Shown here: piece by piece, positions 1 through 10,510 of the stretch
How positions within the stretch are numbered: the first letter of the stretch is position 1
Layout: every line of letters begins with the position of its first letter
Source of the DNA: Sipunculus nudus
Taxonomy: Eukaryota; Annelida; Sipuncula; Golfingiida; Sipunculidae
Direction: 5' to 3'
Assembly (NCBI GenBank): GCA_026874595.1
Contig: CM049315.1
Coordinates: 33,804,164 to 33,868,163 of the forward strand
Length of the DNA: 64,000 nucleotides
Notes under the pieces: generated by a model
Told to the model about the DNA's origin: nothing
Database searches by the model: none
Seen by the model: the letters and a program-made list of their open reading frames with translations, nothing else
Translations under genes and position numbers: made by a program

Positions 1-2
1 GC

Positions 3-96
3 TTGGAGGTTGGTCAGGTGATGCAAGCAGAAGACTGTGTGAAGATGAAGGATGAAGGAGAACTCGAAGATGAGGATTACAGCCACCTACCATCAG
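3..96 (+). CDS. Candidate upstream exon of the beta-lactamase-like gene (partial)
   Basis: An open frame runs from the window edge to a good donor (cag|gtgag) at 96/97 and leaves one base of a codon. That is the phase needed by the next exon at 1342, giving an in-frame S-G-P-L-Q junction. The peptide is acidic (EDCVKMKDEGELEDEDYSHL) and matches no family I recognise. No acceptor is visible because the window starts here. It could belong to a neighbouring gene; the evidence is phase, strand and position only. Confidence 0.4.
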
Positions 97-1341
97 GTGA
101 GAAGGGATAAACAGTAAAACTGCACTGAGACGACCCACAGAAAGTGGGTGTGTCAGGGGGGTGGGTTGTCATGTAATATTAGATACAGTGAAACCTGTGT
201 TAAAGACCTCCTGTAGGACTGGCCAAAAGTGGACTTTATTTACTGGTGCTCTCACTAGACAGGTCAGTAATAACTAGTGTGAATGAGGCTTCCAATTCAC
301 TCAAGGGTCATCTTAATAGAGACTGGTGTTCTTAGTACCAATATTGGACAGATTTATGGTGGTTCATTGCCTTTTTACCCCTTTTACAGGCAAATCAGTT
401 TAAATAAAAATGTAAGAAATGCTAAAAAAATATTTCAATAGGTCTAATTAACATTGTGAGTGAAAAACATCCCTGATCCTGTGTGCCCAAGTAGTCTGTA
501 TCATGGCACCTGTCATGCTTATGATTGATATATGTCACTGCTGAGGTACTGGTATATGGTTAAACTTAATCATTAGGGCAAGTAGGGGTCACAGCCTCAC
601 AGTGCTTTTGTTGTATCTTTTAAAATGTATTTATCTCTTCACAAAGACATTTGCCTCATGGTTTTACTGTATTTACATTTCATACCTATTTAAGTTCTAC
701 TCAAGTTTAAATGCAATTTTGGTAATAAATCCATATTTAAAACATGATTTACATGATTTTTTTTTGCAAATGCTTACATTTGAAAACAGAACTCAAACTC
801 TTTTGCACTTACTTTGAGAAAGGGGTATTTAACAAGTTGCTATATATTCAAGTGGGACCAAAAAAGTGATCTTCATATTACATATTTTGATAGTTACACT
901 GCTGGGGTGGTTACTGGGATGTCTTGGTCCATATTTTAATATTTCATTTAAGCAGATTGTACGATTATTTGTACCAACTACTGGTGTGCAATAATGATTG
1001 GAACACTAATTACATTTGCAATCGTTCACTTTTTCTCTGTAGGTGTTTGCATGAACTATCTTATTCTGAAACTCCCTTAGTTTATTACATTTTTGTGGAG
1101 CAATAATTTCATGTTTGAATGGAAGATTATGAAAATGGAACTTTATGAAAAATGTTATATGGTTGGGGGGGGGGGGGGGGGGCAGCTGGGAAAATATAAA
1201 AATTTACTTCTTTGATCAGTCAAGACAAAAAAAGGTAAATTTTCAGTTTTACCAAAGGATAATTATCATTTGCATTGACTACCTTTCAGTCACATGAACA
1301 TTTCTTCCAGGAGTAAGTATAGATCATGTTTCTCCTTCCAG

Positions 1342-1479
1342 GTCCTCTACAGGCCAACCTTCCCAGGCATGAGCACTTGGTGACCTTTGACCAGCTGATT
1401 CTTGACTTTATGAGGGAACAGCACATACCTGGTGCTAGCTTGACTGTCAGCAAGGGAGGGCAGCTGCTGTACCAGCAGA
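1342..1479 (+). CDS. Beta-lactamase-like hydrolase, N-terminal exon
   Basis: Acceptor ttccttccag at 1341 and donor aga|gtaagt at 1479/1480; phase 1 at both ends. It encodes the start of the serine beta-lactamase fold: a helix (FDQLILDFMREQHIPGAS) followed by the first strands (LTVSKGGQLLYQQ), as in class C/LACTB-like enzymes. The ATG at 1326 lies in the intron tail and is not the start. The real start, and any signal peptide, is upstream. Confidence 0.85.
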
Positions 1480-1769
1480 GTAAGTATTGTAACAGTCATC
1501 GTTCTGATGAAAGGAGTCTTTCATGAGAAGAAAACTGGTACATATTATCAATCAGAATTCATCTGACATATTAAAATGAGTTTGGTTATATATAAAAAGT
1601 TGTGCTGGTTATCAGACCCTCTGATGAAGATAGCAGTACTTCATCAAATATTGTGAAATATATGTTAACTGTATATCATTCAGCTGTTTTATCTCATCTG
1701 ACCAAACTGATATGATAATGACCTATCTCTTCCGATCAGTTGAATATATTTCTGGCTGTTCTGTGACAG

Positions 1770-1919
1770 CTTATGGCTGGGCCCGCCAGGATGAGCCTGT
1801 GAGACCAGACCACCTGTTCAGGATCGCCAGTGTTACAAAGATCCTGACAGCTGTTGGAGCCATGAAGCTTTATGAAGAAGGAAGCCTGAAACTGGGAGCT
1901 AAAGTATTTGGTCCCTCAG
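1770..1919 (+). CDS. Beta-lactamase-like hydrolase, exon with the SxxK nucleophile
   Basis: Acceptor gtgacag at 1769 and donor cag|gttggt at 1919/1920, phase 1 at both ends. It begins with the strand TAYGWARQDEPVRPDHLFRI and carries the catalytic S-V-T-K motif, nucleophile Ser at 1829-1831 and Lys at 1838-1840. The helix ILTAVGAMKLYEEGSL and the K-V-F-G-P-S-G turn follow. The motif is intact, so catalysis is plausible. In the family the Ser forms the acyl-enzyme and the Lys is the general base. Confidence 0.9.
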
Positions 1920-2043
1920 GTTGGTGTCACCACGGGCCCTTGAATCCCGATTATGATTAAGTCTTCATATCTCATATGTTCTTAGAGATACTAAGATAAA
2001 ATCAGGTCTAATGACCCAGTAATAAAATGGTTATACCATGTTT

Positions 2044-2408
2044 TCACTTGTAATATGACAAGGTACCAAAACCTTTAAACAGTGGCCCTTCCAGTTGGGT
2101 CACGTGAGGTCATGCCACTGCGCATCACTTACCTGTCAATGAAGGCCGCTTCCGCCACCGTTTGGAATGGATGACATTGAAATTCAGACATCACTACAAG
2201 AAGTTATCCAGGTAGCTTGTATTGATGGTTAAAAACAATGGAAATTGGATGGATTTGATTCTGTAACTCCCATAGTATTCAACAATCATTATTTTGATTA
2301 TGCATAAATGGAAGATAAAGGGAGTATAAGCAGGTCAAGAAAGCAAGTTCCCTCATTATCACTCGAAAAGTTTTGGCTGAGTTGCCTACCTTGTCATATT
2401 ACAAGTGA
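2044..2408. mobile_element. MITE with perfect 22-bp terminal inverted repeats
   Basis: Positions 2044-2065 and 2387-2408 are perfect inverted repeats (starting tcacttgtaatatgacaagg). The 365-bp element has no coding capacity. It lies in the intron between the SxxK exon and the next exon of the beta-lactamase-like gene. No convincing target duplication is visible, so the superfamily is undetermined. Confidence 0.85.
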
Positions 2409-2861
2409 TATCTGTGTGCTCAGTGGAAGAATTGTAAAACATGACTTAAGATATCCTTACAACGTTCATCATCGCTAACCAATCACATATTGCTCGGTGC
2501 ATCATATGATTTTGATAGGCACATCAGCGTTAGTCTTTTATACAGACCTGAAAAGCTGCGCCCTGACTCTGTTCCTCATCTGTATGTAAGGAAAGTCAGG
2601 TGCACTGAGCAAAGGAATCACGCTATACTGCTTCATTGAAGAATAAAATAAAAAGTATTGATTTTACAGGTTATATATGTTGCCAGATTATGTATATTCA
2701 ATATATTTCAAGATGGTAATGAAATATCTGTGTTACAAATAGTAGAAACCTCTGCTAGTCTGGTAAAAACTAAAGAAATTTGCATAATATTATCTTGACA
2801 AAAGAATAGTTCCATATACTCTGTATTTACTTATAAATTTTTACATTTGCTGTATTGGCAG

Positions 2862-3080
2862 GTCTTCTCAAGCAGTACTACCCTTCAATCAGAGGTGACC
2901 GTCGACTTCTCAAGGTCACAGTTCGTCACCTCTTGCAGCACTCTGGAGGTTGGGACCGAGATGAGGTGGGAGATCCATGCTTCTGGCGGCATGTCGGAAA
3001 AGAAATGGATGTTCCTGAACCAGTTGATCAGCACACACTAATACAGCACATGATGGGCCAAAAACTCCAGTTCACACCAG
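2862..3080 (+). CDS. Beta-lactamase-like hydrolase, third matched exon
   Basis: Acceptor tattggcag at 2861 and donor cag|gtcaga at 3080/3081, phase 1 at both ends. It encodes ITVRHLL-type sequence (seen as VTVRHLLQHSGGWDRDE), the hallmark of this fold after the SxxK helix, then a region ending K-L-Q-F-T-P-G. This joins directly to S-R-Y-A-Y-S-N of the next exon. The reading frame continues open into the intron to 3295, but that extension has no family similarity and is intron read-through. Confidence 0.9.
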
Positions 3081-3857
3081 GTCAGAGGTCAATAAGGGGT
3101 CATGAGGTCTGTATGGCCATTTGGTCAAAAGAGAAGGTCAAAAAGACATATTCCAAATATCATTATATTATCATGTTACACTTGTCTATAAAAAAATATA
3201 TTGATTATCAATTATTCAATTTTGCATTAACTGGACTCCATTCAAGGAAGAAAAACATTTTTTTGCAAACAACATGGGGTTGTGTGATCTTTTAAGAAGC
3301 TATTGGCACATGCACTGTCTACTCAGTAACATGAGCCACAGGGAAAGCCCCTCTGACTGAAAATCATAGATCTCATCAAAAGTTTATTTCTGACATTGTC
3401 AGCTCAAAATTTTATTAGAAGAATTATAAACATATTGCTAGAGTTAAGTCATTTCTAAGTTTTGCCTGTGACATCACATGCACCAGCCAGCTATGCTCCC
3501 ATCACGTAACACAGTCCCATGTGTTTATATGTTTACCAAACCAGAAGTGCAGTTGTAGTTCAGGGATCAGATTTGCAGTTAAAACACCTTTTGTCAAATG
3601 GTCATTTGTAAAAGGTGGAATTAAATATGCAATTCATCACATGGAAAAGTACAGTCCATGATGGGTTCTGAGCATGGCAGAGTTAGCTGAATTGTTTTCT
3701 TTTCATTGACTTTTCAAATAGGAATTCCATTTAAGAATATAGAAATAAAAAAAAATATATATTTTCAATAATCAGTCTGCACACTTAAATGTATCATGGA
3801 GAGCTGAACTGTGGTATTAATAGTAATCCCACTACAGCTCAGGAGCATATCCAGGAT

Positions 3858-4720
3858 TTTTTAGCTCAGCTGACTTTCAGTCATGCTGGGCTATAGCGAT
3901 GGGTCTTTGTCCGTCGTCCTTCCGTCTGTCTGTCCGGCTGTCCGTCCGGCCGTCCGGCCGTTAGCAGGGCACAAATCTTAATGGTAGGGGCTAGGGCCAT
4001 GAACCCTATGCAGTCTTAGAGGTTATAAAAAGATCTCCTTGCAAACCTGAAATTAGGTCACTGCGACCTATATTCTCGAAGTTATGGGGTGTGTTTGCAC
4101 CCCCCAGAAATAACCTTTGAGACAAAATTTTCATCCCAAACCTTCCATCTTTCACATACAGCTCACCTACCAACAGGGGAAGAACCATAATTTTTTTGAG
4201 GTCAAAAGGTCAAAGGTCAAGGTCACAGGAGCCTCTTCTTTGAAAAGCCTGTGGATGCATTTTAAGCCAACCCTTTCATCCCAATTCTTTGATCTTTCAC
4301 ATATAGCTCACCTACTAAGTTGGAGAAGAATCCTATAGATTTTGAGGTCACAAGGTCAAAGGTTAGGGTCACAGGATCCACTTCTTTGAAAAGGTTGTGG
4401 ACACATTTCAAGCTAGACTTTTCATTCCAAACCTTCCAGCACTGATATCGCTTCTCTGCCAACAGGGGAAAAGACCTGTTGATTTTGAGGTCAAAGGTCA
4501 AGTTCACAGCACCCACTTCTTGCGTGGAGTCATTTTCAGGCAAACTTTTCAATCTGTACCTTCCATCTGTCATATATGGCTTACCTACCAATAAGGGAAG
4601 AAGCCTATTGATGTTGAGGTCAAAAAGTCAAAGGTCAAGGTCACAATATTTAATTGTTCTAAATGCTTGTGAGCATATTTCAAGTGTAACTGTTCAACCC
4701 AAACCTTCAGTCTTTCACAT
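3858..4720 (+). repeat. Hairpin-tipped tandem-core element, family agctcagctga
   Basis: The left end has a hairpin-like tip (agctcagctgac, short loop, agtcatgctgggct), then a tttgtccgtcgtcc run and a ttagcagggcacaaatct block. The core has about five degenerate units of about 110-120 bp, each with gaggtcaaaggtcaaggtcac-like sequence and a cttccatctttcacatacag-like stretch. The right end decays after about 4720. The same family occurs in reverse at 43.3-44.6 kb. The several ORFs here on both strands are repeat artefacts. Confidence 0.75.
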
Positions 4721-6369
4721 ATGCCACATCTATACATCACTCAGTTTGACTCAAACTTCATATTTATGGGTCTTTTTGCTTGAATTAATAACTTGATTGA
4801 TTTTTGGGTCAGCTGGTCAGCAGGTTAAAGGTTGCAGGTCAAAGTTATTCACCCATTGGTTGCCAAGTAATTACACCAGATTTTAGTGGTTAGTAGTTAC
4901 CCATCTTTTAGAAAGAATCCAGTTGATATATGGGCAAAAGGCCAAGGTCATAGGTCAGGGATGTTCACAATTACTTATTTTATAGAACATCTCTATTTTT
5001 CTTGTCTATATAACCATCCCACTCCAGCTGGTACATCTCCCTGTGTGGCTGTAATTGTGAGTGACACTGGTGACATATGACTCCCTTTTGTATCAGCCTA
5101 TTAAGTGATAAGGCTCAGTGATAAGTACCTCGTTACTTCATAACAAAAACACTGTTGTCATAATGCTTCAGCCAGGCATTAAGACTACGAGAGTATAGTA
5201 TTAAGGTTTAGCTACTGATTTATAAGATGATGGGAACATTTTGCAGTTTATTTTATGGAATCCTAGCAATAAACTTAGTTTCCTAGATATCTGAATATTT
5301 TAATATATATCACCACATATAAAAGCAAGTGTTTGTTCTCATAATATGTGGATGTGTACCTTGATTTAGGATGGCTTTTTGTTTTATTTCAAGACTCTTT
5401 GTCATGCTTTCTGCATTTCTTTTCTTTCAGGTTTGGCAGTTTACCTACCCTGCTGACCCCATTGAAAAGCAGAGTGATAATAAAAAATATTGGACTTACA
5501 CTTTTTACAATTGCATATCTATAAATCTGATATGAGGGCCTGGACATGCCTTTTGAATTATTTTGGGCACTCGTTACTGGATAATTTGCCCCAAGTTTGG
5601 TCTCTTATTGGAGAATGTGGGATATCAAATGTCATACTTGTCAGAAATCCATTATGTCTGCCAGTTAGCCACCTTAGAAATTCTTTCTTAAGTGCAGTTT
5701 CAGTAATTTTTCTTTAATGTTTGGTCCGATTTAGAGAATATTTGTTGTCTGATTTCAGACTTGTCAGAAGTCCAATATGGCCACCAGGCAACCATCTTTT
5801 AATTCCTTTTGATCATATTATCTCAAGAACAGTTAAAGTGAATGCAGTTGGATGTATATTTATGTAATCTTGTAAAGGATTGGGTCAAATATTTCTGAAT
5901 AAATATTACCATCATTTATAAAAGTGCAGTACAGTTGGCTTGTATTGAATAAAAATTCATACAGAAGCACCTGTTTCTCAATAATTCTTGCATGTATTTC
6001 CTTGATTTTTGCTATATATTTTAATCTTATATTTGCCCTTTGTTGTGTTCCTTTTGAGACTGACAGGTTTCAAGCAAGCTGTTGGAATAGTTCCTGATAG
6101 CTTAACAATCATGCATTTTCCTCAGACAATCAATTCACTGTGTTTTAACCAGACATAGGTGATATATATTTCTGTTGTCATAGAAAATTTTCAACAAATT
6201 GGCAAATTGGTTCTTCAAAATTTGACTGGAAGTTGTGAATCTCAGTCCATGATGTCACAGGTCATGCTTTGCAGCTGAGCGTCATGACCCATAGGTCACT
6301 TGTTATTGAAGAAGGACCAACCTAGAGTGACCAATCAGAAACCCTAAAGAACCATAACCACTGAGCCAA

Positions 6370-6470
6370 AGGGGGGGGGGGGGGATTCCAGGCCCAAATA
6401 ATGAGTTTGCCCCCCCCCCCCCCCAAAAAAAAAAGTTGTTGTAGCTGGAGGGAGGGGGGGGGGGGGTGTC
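6370..6470. repeat. Paired poly-G and poly-C runs
   Basis: A run of about 15 G, then about 16 C some 25 bp later, an A run, and another interrupted G run. The first two could form a G:C hairpin. Other long G runs are at about 1166, 15,096, 21,120 and 27,987. Confidence 0.8.
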
Positions 6471-6823
6471 CAGACAACTGTGTGTAAAATACTTTTTGTA
6501 TGTCTGTCTACATGTGAAATATATTTTAACCAGTTGCAGAGATCTGTACCTGTTATTTCAATATAAGTTTTGTATATATTTACTCAGGTAACCTTGCATT
6601 TTTAGTGTGTTGGTACCTATGTCATCACTAAAAATATACATTTTAAACAGGAGAAGAGATCTATACCTTATGGCTTATTTTGCAAACCCTCAATTAAAAT
6701 TTCCAATACCTGCAGAAAGTGTCATCTGGTGTAGTTTTACAGAACTAAAACTGATGAAAACCTATGGTGGGAGCAGTCATGGACTTCTTGTAACAGTATA
6801 TATAAATCATTATTCCCTTTCAG

Positions 6824-6990
6824 GTTCCCGCTATGCATATTCCAACCTTGGCTATGTGATCCTTGGTCGAGTGATTGAGCAGGTGTCTGGTCAAACCTAC
6901 AGAGATTACATCAGAGACATGCTACTGACCATAGGTATAGACCGCATGGAAATTGGCCGCACACAGAGGCATGAAGCTCACCCTGATGAG
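6824..6990 (+). CDS. Beta-lactamase-like hydrolase, exon with the YxN motif
   Basis: Acceptor ctttcag at 6823 and donor gag|gttagc at 6990/6991. It enters in phase 1 and leaves in phase 0. It begins S-R-Y-A-Y-S-N-L-G-Y, where Y-S-N (6838-6846) is the second catalytic motif of serine beta-lactamases and DD-peptidases. The family helix GRVIEQVSGQTYRDYIRD follows. The preceding intron (3081-6823) holds hairpin-tipped repeat sequence and paired poly-G and poly-C runs. Confidence 0.9.
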
Positions 6991-7892
6991 GTTAGCATTT
7001 CTTGTAGAAATCGCAAAATAGGCTGGAACATGAATGATGAATAACTTGAAATATTTAATATTTGGGTATGGTCCCAAAAAGTGTTAGCTGCTGTAACCCT
7101 TTACTGTTTACAGGCTCATTAAAGTGTACTCTCAAGTTTCACCCATGCAGAACCCCTTCATGTGTTAAGACTGAGGTAAAATTCATTGTATATTTATTTT
7201 CAGTTCTAAAGATTTCTTATAACCTAAAGCAAACCATCTCTGTAGGAACTAATATGTCAAAAATTTTAAATAAATCTAAACAGAAAAATGTTTTAAATTT
7301 TTTTTCAGTATAAACATCCCCTTGCCACCAGTCCCTCTCCATAGTTAGATATTTCCTGGACACTGTCGTCAGAGTATTTACATGTCACATCCTGCACCCT
7401 CTGAACCCTGACAGGTTTATTTCTCCCCATTTCCCAAACTGCTCATGGGAGCTTCCATTTTGAGTGCACCCTAAACCCCAGATGTCACTGGATACATGTC
7501 TATATTATGGATATATTGCTTATATAAATAATTCATTAGATGATATGTCACAAATATTCCAGACAAATCAGTACCATTTTTTTCTTGCAATTGGCTGCGT
7601 TCATTTGCTTGAACATGACAGTTGTTTGCAATACACTTATGGTTGTCTTATGGTCATTTGATCTTGAGTAATAAATTTTCACATCATTCTGAGGTTAACA
7701 GATTCATCTCAACAAATACAATGGGTCCTTCAACCTATTTTCTTTTTACAAATTCTTTTTTCACTGCATAATGAACCATACTAACCTAACATGAGAAGTC
7801 TGATAATCTCCTCATCTCATATTTATTTTCAGGTCAAATGGCAGAAACAGTTGAAACATAACTGTTTCATCTTATTTTCTTTTTTATACCTT

Positions 7893-8060
7893 TTTAGTTC
7901 AGCTGACCATAAGTCATCTGAGCTATAGTGATGGTCCTTTGTCCGTCATCCATTTGTCTATCCAGCCGTATGTTCATTCACAAGGTACTTTTTGGAACAG
8001 TTGGACCTACAAATCAAAATTTTACATACAGTTAGGATAAATTCTACCAATCCAAAAACT
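7893..8060 (+). repeat. Partial copy of the agctcagctga hairpin-tipped family
   Basis: agttcagctgac-cata-agtcatctgagct forms the same terminal hairpin as at 3858. A tttgtccgtcatcc run and a family-like leader follow. No tandem core can be followed, so this is a left-end fragment in the intron before the last exon. Confidence 0.65.
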
Positions 8061-8767
8061 GAGTCACTGAGACTTTGAAATATTAAAGAAAAACCTCCAT
8101 TTTCCATTAAAAACTTATTGTTACACATCATGACTGCACACCATGAAAAACCACTTGTGTTTTGTTTATTATTTGCATAACTATTCCTCAAAAATGTCTG
8201 GTATTCATGCCAGAAATAAGGTTAACATTACTTATTTGGTAAATGTTATGGGCATCAACATAATGTACCTTGTCAAAAACCAGGAAATATATCACTTACT
8301 TAACATGATAACCGTTGAAGCTAGAGAACCATTTCAAGCTTGGAACTATATTTACTTAAGATTTAATCGTATGCCAGAAATTGAATCAATATTATGCATA
8401 TTGTTTAGGTTAATATAATTTTAAGATATAAAATCATTACCCCAATAATGCCAGATTTTTACCACTGCAGTCTTTTCCTGTTAGTAATTTTTTATTTAAT
8501 TTTCCAATGATAGACAGATAAGGTTACACTTAACAGATAATCTGAAATTGAAAGCAGTTGTTTAAACTCTGAAGGTTATATAAAGTTTTGGAAGACCAAG
8601 TCAAGGAGCTGTTTGCAACAAGCTAGCCCAGTGAACAGGGATAAAGTGAGTCGCCAGGATGGTCCAGCTGTAGCTTGAATGGGCCGCTATAGCAGAAAAA
8701 GTCTAAATTTAAAAAAGGTCGATCAAAAACTGCAGCTTTTATCCAAGTTGTAGAAGAAAATGTAATT

Positions 8768-9886
8768 GTATCTGCCAAAACAAAGTTTTGCGGATACTTT
8801 GTTTTTTACCGGGTTCTGCCGCTGCCGCGTTCCTTTCCGGAGAACACCTCTGAGACTACTGGACAGATTTTTCCAAAACTTACACCAATTATCGGTTCAC
8901 ATGTTAACTGGTGCCTTACCAATTTGCGTTGACCTCTGACCTTTCCTCTCTGCCCAGTGTCCATTTGTGCATCTATTTCCACATTTAAACCCACATATCT
9001 CAGGAACCGTTTGACTGATCAGGAAAAAATTTTTGTACAAATGTGGCGTAAAAATGTAAAATGGTGGTGCCACCTGCAACCATGTTTGCACATTGTCCAT
9101 CTGTTCATCTGCCTAGGTTTAAAATCACTCATATCTCTGCAGTGGTTTGACTAATTCACCTGAAATTTGGCATGCGTATACATCCTGGACAGCTTTCTTG
9201 ATTTTATGACAGGTGGCGCCACCTACTTTCACACTCACGCTGCAGACATCCATGCTTATATCTCCGGACTGGTTTGACGTTTCTTCATGAAAATTTGCAT
9301 GTGTATAGATCTCACATAGCTCTTTACCATACGCAAAACTGGTGGCACCACCTGCAACCATTTTTGCACAGCGTCCGTCTGTTGTCTGCCGTGGGATAAA
9401 AACACTTAGTGGTTTCAAATATCTGCCTAAAATTTTGCAGGTTTATATATTCCGGACAGCTTTTATTGATTTTATGACAGGTGGCGCCACCTACATTTTA
9501 GTTTACACTGCAGTCATCCAAGCTCATATCTTGGGAACCGTTTGACCAATTGGGCCCAAATTTTGCATGTGTATAGATCTTACATAGCTCTTTATCATAC
9601 GCAAAACTGGAGGGGCCACATGCAACCATTTTAGCACAGGGTCCATCTGTTTGTCTGCCGTAGGCTCAAATCACTCATATCTCAGTAGTGGTTTGACTTA
9701 TCTCCCTTAAATTTCACGTGTTTATACATCTTGGTTAGCTTTCTCGATTTTTGGCAGGTGGCGCCACCTACATACACATTTCGGCTGCAGACATCCATGC
9801 TAATATGCAACACACCTCTCTTTATTTCCCCTTGCCACTCAATCCAAGCCTCGCTTCACCCGTTCCACTCTGATTTTGACGGATAC
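8768..9886 (+). repeat. Hairpin-tipped tandem-core element, family gtatctgcc
   Basis: The left tip 8768-8797 is a near-perfect hairpin, gtatctgccaaaa / caaag / ttttgcggatac. The right end 9874-9886 (ttttgacggatac) repeats the inner arm, so the element has inverted ends. The core has about five diverged units with catatctc(..)ggtttgac and a recurring ggtggcgccacc palindrome (9212, 9480 and 9757; variants at 9065 and 9341). It is non-coding and sits in the last intron of the beta-lactamase-like gene. Confidence 0.75.
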
Positions 9887-10510
9887 ACATAGTCACTTGT
9901 CGACTACCTGTATTCTAGTTTAAATAACTGTTTGCATCAGGCAAGGTTACTGTCTAGGTTTTGTAGCCCTGCACCCAGGGCTTGTTATGTAACTGCTTGG
10001 GCAGCTAGCTAGCTGACCTAGGGTCAGCCATGCAGCCTGCAATAACCATTTCAGAGAACCCTCCTTTTCTCTCTCCTTCTCTCTTTCTCTCTCTCAACCC
10101 AACCCCTTCTAATTGACAGGTTCAATAAACAAGATGAATCTTATAATTTCATATTTTTTTCAGTACTGTTCATAAATTTTATTTTTTTTTTAAATTAAAA
10201 ATACATTTTAGGTCTTCAGTCCCATGCTCTACATATTGCAAATTTATTAATTCAAGTAATAAATATATATGATAAAATATTAGTTTTTAGCACAAGTACT
10301 AATTGACATATTTTAAGGTTTTATAATGGCATTAAGACATCTAGTAGTCATTAACAATCCTTTTTTTTTTAGTTGATTATCACCACATAGCAGGGCAATT
10401 TCCTCTTAGCTTCTCAAATGCTAACATATAAAAAAAACATAGAAATACCAGTAAGTATATTTTGCATTTGCTCTAACTTAACAAAATTATGGGTTCTTTG
10501 TTTGTTCCAG

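Noticed and set aside
3900-4800. Overlapping ORFs of 60-109 codons on both strands
   Set aside because: They lie entirely in the tandem core of a repeat element and have no independent support.
5430-5520. Extra exon after the acceptor ctttcag at 5,431 (VWQFTYPADPIEKQSDNK)
   Set aside because: The phase-1 junction between 3,080 and 6,824 already gives the continuous family sequence FTPG-SRYAYSN, and no donor or similarity supports this piece.
6660-6720. Piece resembling the start of the last beta-lactamase exon (AYFANPQLKFP compared with VEYFANPTDV)
   Set aside because: Similarity is limited to about six residues and lacks an acceptor; likely chance.
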